From: an uncultured Clostridia bacterium | GTDB lineage: Bacteria; Bacillota; Clostridia; Christensenellales; UBA1242 | Direction: 5' to 3' | DNA length: 15,669 nt | NCBI GenBank assembly: GCA_947589655.1 | Contig: CANQCE010000012.1 | Location: forward strand, 1 to 15,669 | Part shown: positions 13,684 through 15,669 of the stretch, piece by piece | Layout: each line of letters begins with the position of its first letter | How positions within the stretch are numbered: position 1 is the stretch's first letter | Position numbers and translations under genes: made by a program | Notes under the pieces: generated by a model | Told to the model about the DNA's origin: nothing | What the model saw: only the letters and a program-made list of their open reading frames with translations | Databases searched by the model: none

Positions 13684-14571
13684 ATGAAACGTTTAAAAAA
13701 CAAAGTTGCAATCATCACTGGAGGGGCAAGCGGTTTGGGCCTTGCTGGTGTAAATCTGTTTTTGCAGGAAGGGGCAAAGGTTGTTGTTGTCGATTTTGAC
13801 AAAAAACAGACCAAAAAAACAATTGAACCACTTATCGCTGCTGGCAAGGATGTGATTGCGGTAAATGCGGATGTTTCAAAAGAAGAAGATTGGGCAAAGG
13901 TTGTGAAAGAGACCTTGGCAAAATTTGGGAGAATTGACGTTTTGGTGAATAATGCTGGCGTGCATGTTGCACAAGATGTTTTGCACACCACAGTGGAGGA
14001 TTGGACCAGGGTTATGAACATCAACTCGCTTGGGATGTTGCTTGGAATTAAACACTGCGCACCTGAGATGAAAAAAGTTGGCGGTGGCTCAATTATAAAC
14101 ACTTCCAGCATTGGTGCGGAGATAGGCGGCTTTGGCGATGGATATAGTGCGGCTTACAGCATGTCGAAAGGGGCAATTCGTTCGCTCACAAAACATGCAT
14201 CACAAGTTCTTGCAGCAGATAACATCCGTGTCAACACGGTTATGCCTGGGGTTATGTTCACAGATATGACTGTAAAACTTGGTTTCAATTCACGTGAGGA
14301 ACTTGGAAAAGTGTATAAGGGAACGGCTTGCCTGAAACCTTATGCTGGTGAAGCGAATGACATAGGATACCTTTATTTATACCTTGCTTCAGACGAATCG
14401 AAATATGCAACTGGCTCTGAGTTTATTGTTGATGGTGGTTGGGTGGCTTCCTCTGGCCAAGCAAGTGACGGCAGAACCTATGAAGAAGAAAAAACTTCAA
14501 CAAATAAAGAAGAAAAAACTTCAACAAATAAAGAAGGAAAAAGCGCAACAAAGAAAAGAACAAACAAATAA
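13684..14571 (+). CDS. Short-chain dehydrogenase/reductase with lysine-rich repeat tail
   Basis: A classical SDR oxidoreductase, likely NAD(H)-dependent, acting on an unidentified alcohol/ketone. The Rossmann motif TGGASGLG is at 12-19. Asp37 at the end of the second strand favours NAD over NADP. NNAG is at 89-92, tetrad Asn114 is in NIN, Ser141/Ser142 are in NTSS, and YSMSK gives Tyr158 and Lys162. The core ends at VDGGWVASSGQ, about residue 259. The last 36 residues are unusual: two exact copies of EEKTSTNK, a variant EGKSATKK and a final KRTNK, strongly basic and probably disordered. Best resemblance is to SDRs of the hydroxysteroid/3-oxoacyl type (e.g. 3-alpha/20-beta-HSDH-like), but substrate cannot be assigned. 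It is transcribed alone from a strong promoter and converges on a second SDR. Confidence 0.9.
   Translation: MKRLKNKVAIITGGASGLGLAGVNLFLQEGAKVVVVDFDKKQTKKTIEPLIAAGKDVIAVNADVSKEEDWAKVVKETLAKFGRIDVLVNNAGVHVAQDVLHTTVEDWTRVMNINSLGMLLGIKHCAPEMKKVGGGSIINTSSIGAEIGGFGDGYSAAYSMSKGAIRSLTKHASQVLAADNIRVNTVMPGVMFTDMTVKLGFNSREELGKVYKGTACLKPYAGEANDIGYLYLYLASDESKYATGSEFIVDGGWVASSGQASDGRTYEEEKTSTNKEEKTSTNKEGKSATKKRTNK
14485..14556 (+). repeat. 24-bp tandem repeat encoding the SDR tail
   Basis: Units at 14485-14508 and 14509-14532 are identical over 24 bases; 14533-14556 is a diverged third copy. They encode EEKTSTNK twice and EGKSATKK. Unit gain or loss would keep the frame. Confidence 0.92.
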
Positions 14572-14602
14572 AAAAGTTTGACGAACAAAAAAGTTGGGCG
14601 AT

Positions 14603-14637
14603 AAAAAAAGCCTCTGCAAAATTGCAAAGGCTTTTTT
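14603..14637. terminator. Bidirectional terminator between convergent SDR genes
   Basis: AAAAAAGCCT (about 14604-14613) pairs with AGGCTTTTTT (about 14628-14637). An inner TGCAA/TTGCA helix follows across one C-A mismatch. A-run and T-run on either side make it work for both genes. Confidence 0.88.
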
Positions 14638-14638
14638 A

Positions 14639-15427
14639 TTACAGGAGTGATTTAACCATGCCGCCATCCACATTAACAGCAACACCAGTGATGTAGTGTG
14701 CAGGAACGCTGGAAAGGAACACAACGGCGCTTGCAATTTCTTCTGGCTTTGCATATCTGCCCATTGGGATGTTTGTTTTTGCAAACCAGTCAATGGCTTC
14801 TTCGCGTTTCATGCCTGTTGCGCTTGCCAGTTGGTCGCCAAGTTGGCCATCTGCATGCCAAAGTGGGGTGTCAACAGGGCCAGGGCAAACTGCGTTCACG
14901 TTCACATTAAATGGTGCACAGTAAGAAGAATAATCTTTGGTTATCATAATGTCGGCAGCTTTGATTGTGTCGTAACTGATAAGCCCACCCGGTTGTTTTC
15001 CGAAAATGGAAGCAATGTTCACAACGCTTCCCCATCCATTTTTCTTAAAATGTGGGATGCAAAGGTTTGTAAGGCGAACAGGGGCATACATCATAAGTTC
15101 TGCGTGAGCACGGAAAGTTTCCTCTGGAAAAGTTGCCATATCGCCCATCAAAGCGGTGCCGGCATTGTTGACTAAAACATCAATCTTTCCAAGTTTTTTT
15201 GCCACATTTTTAACAAATTTTTGGCAATTTTCAGCGCTGGTTACATCAACTTTTTCAACATAAACCTCTCCGCCAAGTTCTTTTTGCAGTTTTTTCAAGC
15301 CTGCAAGGTTAATGTCGGCAAGTGCAAGGGTTGCGCCCTCTTTCGCAAATGCCACGGCAATTTGTTTGCCAATTCCAGATGCGGCACCAGTGACGATAAC
15401 CACTCTGTTTTTAAGACCTAAGTCCAT
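14639..15427 (-). CDS. Short-chain dehydrogenase/reductase, tetrad Asn apparently replaced by Met
   Basis: A 262-residue SDR oxidoreductase of normal length. The cofactor motif TGAASGIG is at 13-20. Asp38 at the end of the second strand suggests NAD(H). NNAG is at 87-90. The catalytic Ser140 is in NIAS, and Tyr152-Lys156 are in YDTIK. Where most SDRs have the tetrad asparagine (13 residues before the Pro of the PHF/PEM motif), this protein has Met112 in ELMMYAP. The neighbouring SDR has Asn114 at the same spacing. The C-terminal NVDGGM is normal. The ATG follows AGGAGGT (reverse complement of 15434-15440). It has its own promoter and converges on the other SDR; apart from the shared fold the two proteins are clearly different. 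Substrate unknown. Confidence 0.9.
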   Translation of the reverse strand: MDLGLKNRVVIVTGAASGIGKQIAVAFAKEGATLALADINLAGLKKLQKELGGEVYVEKVDVTSAENCQKFVKNVAKKLGKIDVLVNNAGTALMGDMATFPEETFRAHAELMMYAPVRLTNLCIPHFKKNGWGSVVNIASIFGKQPGGLISYDTIKAADIMITKDYSSYCAPFNVNVNAVCPGPVDTPLWHADGQLGDQLASATGMKREEAIDWFAKTNIPMGRYAKPEEIASAVVFLSSVPAHYITGVAVNVDGGMVKSLL

Positions 15428-15456
15428 AAAAATACCTCCTTAATTTTGATATAACA

Positions 15457-15486
15457 ATGATATCACCACCACAATATTTTTGTCAA
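15457..15486 (-). promoter_or_regulatory. SigA-type promoter of the minus-strand SDR
   Basis: On the minus strand, -35 TTGACA (15481-15486), 18-bp spacer, and -10 TATCAT (15457-15462) preceded by TG and one base (extended -10). Confidence 0.75.
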
Positions 15487-15638
15487 ATAAAATGAATTCA
15501 AAACAAATGTTTTCAGTGGCAAGAGCGATTGCGCAAAACCGCCAACGCAGTGCGGTTTTCATTCGGCGCAAAAGAAAAAAATAAGCGCCCACCTAGTGCT
15601 TGCGGATAGCAAGTCGAGTTTAAGCGCAATTTTTTGTT
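15487..15638. other. Non-coding interval with hairpins between the SDR promoter and a tRNA
   Basis: No coding region is supported. Hairpin 1: AAAACCGC (15535-15542) with GCGGTTTT (15552-15559), loop of nine. Hairpin 2: CTTGC and GCAAG around GGATA (about 15599-15613). On the minus strand this second hairpin lies between two GCGC boxes, and the distal box is followed by TTATTTTTTT. That could be the terminator of the tRNA transcript that enters from the right. Confidence 0.5.
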
Positions 15639-15669
15639 TGGCAGGGGTGGAAGGAATCGAACCCTCCTC
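15639..15669 (-). tRNA. tRNA gene, 3' end only (isotype not readable)
   Basis: Read on the minus strand, the last 31 bases give a T-arm GAGGG-TTCGATT-CCTTC (five pairs, one G-U), the 3' acceptor strand CACCCCT, discriminator G and an encoded CCA ending at 15639. The anticodon lies beyond the window, so the amino acid is unknown. A G discriminator is compatible with Ser, Gln, Asn, Asp or Glu. Confidence 0.85.

Noticed and set aside
14485..14556. CRISPR-like or mobile repeat array
   Set aside because: The repeats are in frame inside a coding region without spacers; they are coding tandem repeats.
8548..15609. Octamer GCGGATAG in three intergenic places (8548, 13570, 15602)
   Set aside because: The flanks differ, one copy is inside a terminator hairpin and another inside a different hairpin; likely coincidence.

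Overview
This AT-rich window (roughly 35-40% GC by eye) looks like chromosome from a low-GC Firmicute, most likely a clostridium or related uncultured lineage. The indicators are SepF next to lspA and an RluD-type gene, the rplU-prp-rpmA operon with an N-terminally extended L27, the flotillin FloA, and the sporulation pair yqfC-yqfD leading into ybeY-era. Genes start with ATG, one with GTG, and use TAA, TAG and TGA as stops (standard bacterial code). I see no insertion sequence, CRISPR array or phage gene.

Layout: (1) 1-788, minus strand, the N-terminal half of an M18 aminopeptidase, divergent from (2) sepF, lspA and an RluD-family pseudouridine synthase (922-2763). The divergent promoters flank a perfect 14-bp palindrome. 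(3) A strong promoter and a structured leader precede rplU-prp-rpmA (2928-3829). Prp is the protease expected to trim the L27 pre-sequence. An OGG1-type DNA glycosylase (3876-4700) follows a terminator. (4) 4804-8499 holds two long, unrecognised lipoproteins, each with its own promoter and terminator. The second appears to be transcribed from its own start codon (leaderless) and ends in acidic/aromatic tandem repeats. (5) 8607-10322: floA and a membrane-anchored, Asp-rich protein of unknown function whose motifs resemble the repeats of the second lipoprotein. (6) 10393-13131: yqfC, yqfD, ybeY, era, tightly packed with ATGA overlaps. phoH, yqfF, dgkA and cdd, which lie in this run in Bacillus subtilis, are absent from the interval. 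(7) 13277-13528: a small DUF378-like membrane protein. (8) Two convergent short-chain dehydrogenases (13684-14571 plus; 14639-15427 minus) share a bidirectional terminator. One has a lysine-rich repeat tail and the other lacks the usual tetrad asparagine. (9) A non-coding stretch with hairpins and the 3' end of a minus-strand tRNA close the window.

Most of the window is housekeeping: envelope and division, translation, DNA repair and ribosome maturation. The least explained part is about 4804-10322: two orphan lipoproteins, floA and an acidic FloA neighbour. A membrane-microdomain or cell-surface role for this group is an inference, not something the sequence proves. Eight promoters could be read. 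Six carry an extended -10 (TGn before the hexamer). The two without it have perfect TTGACA and TATAAT boxes.
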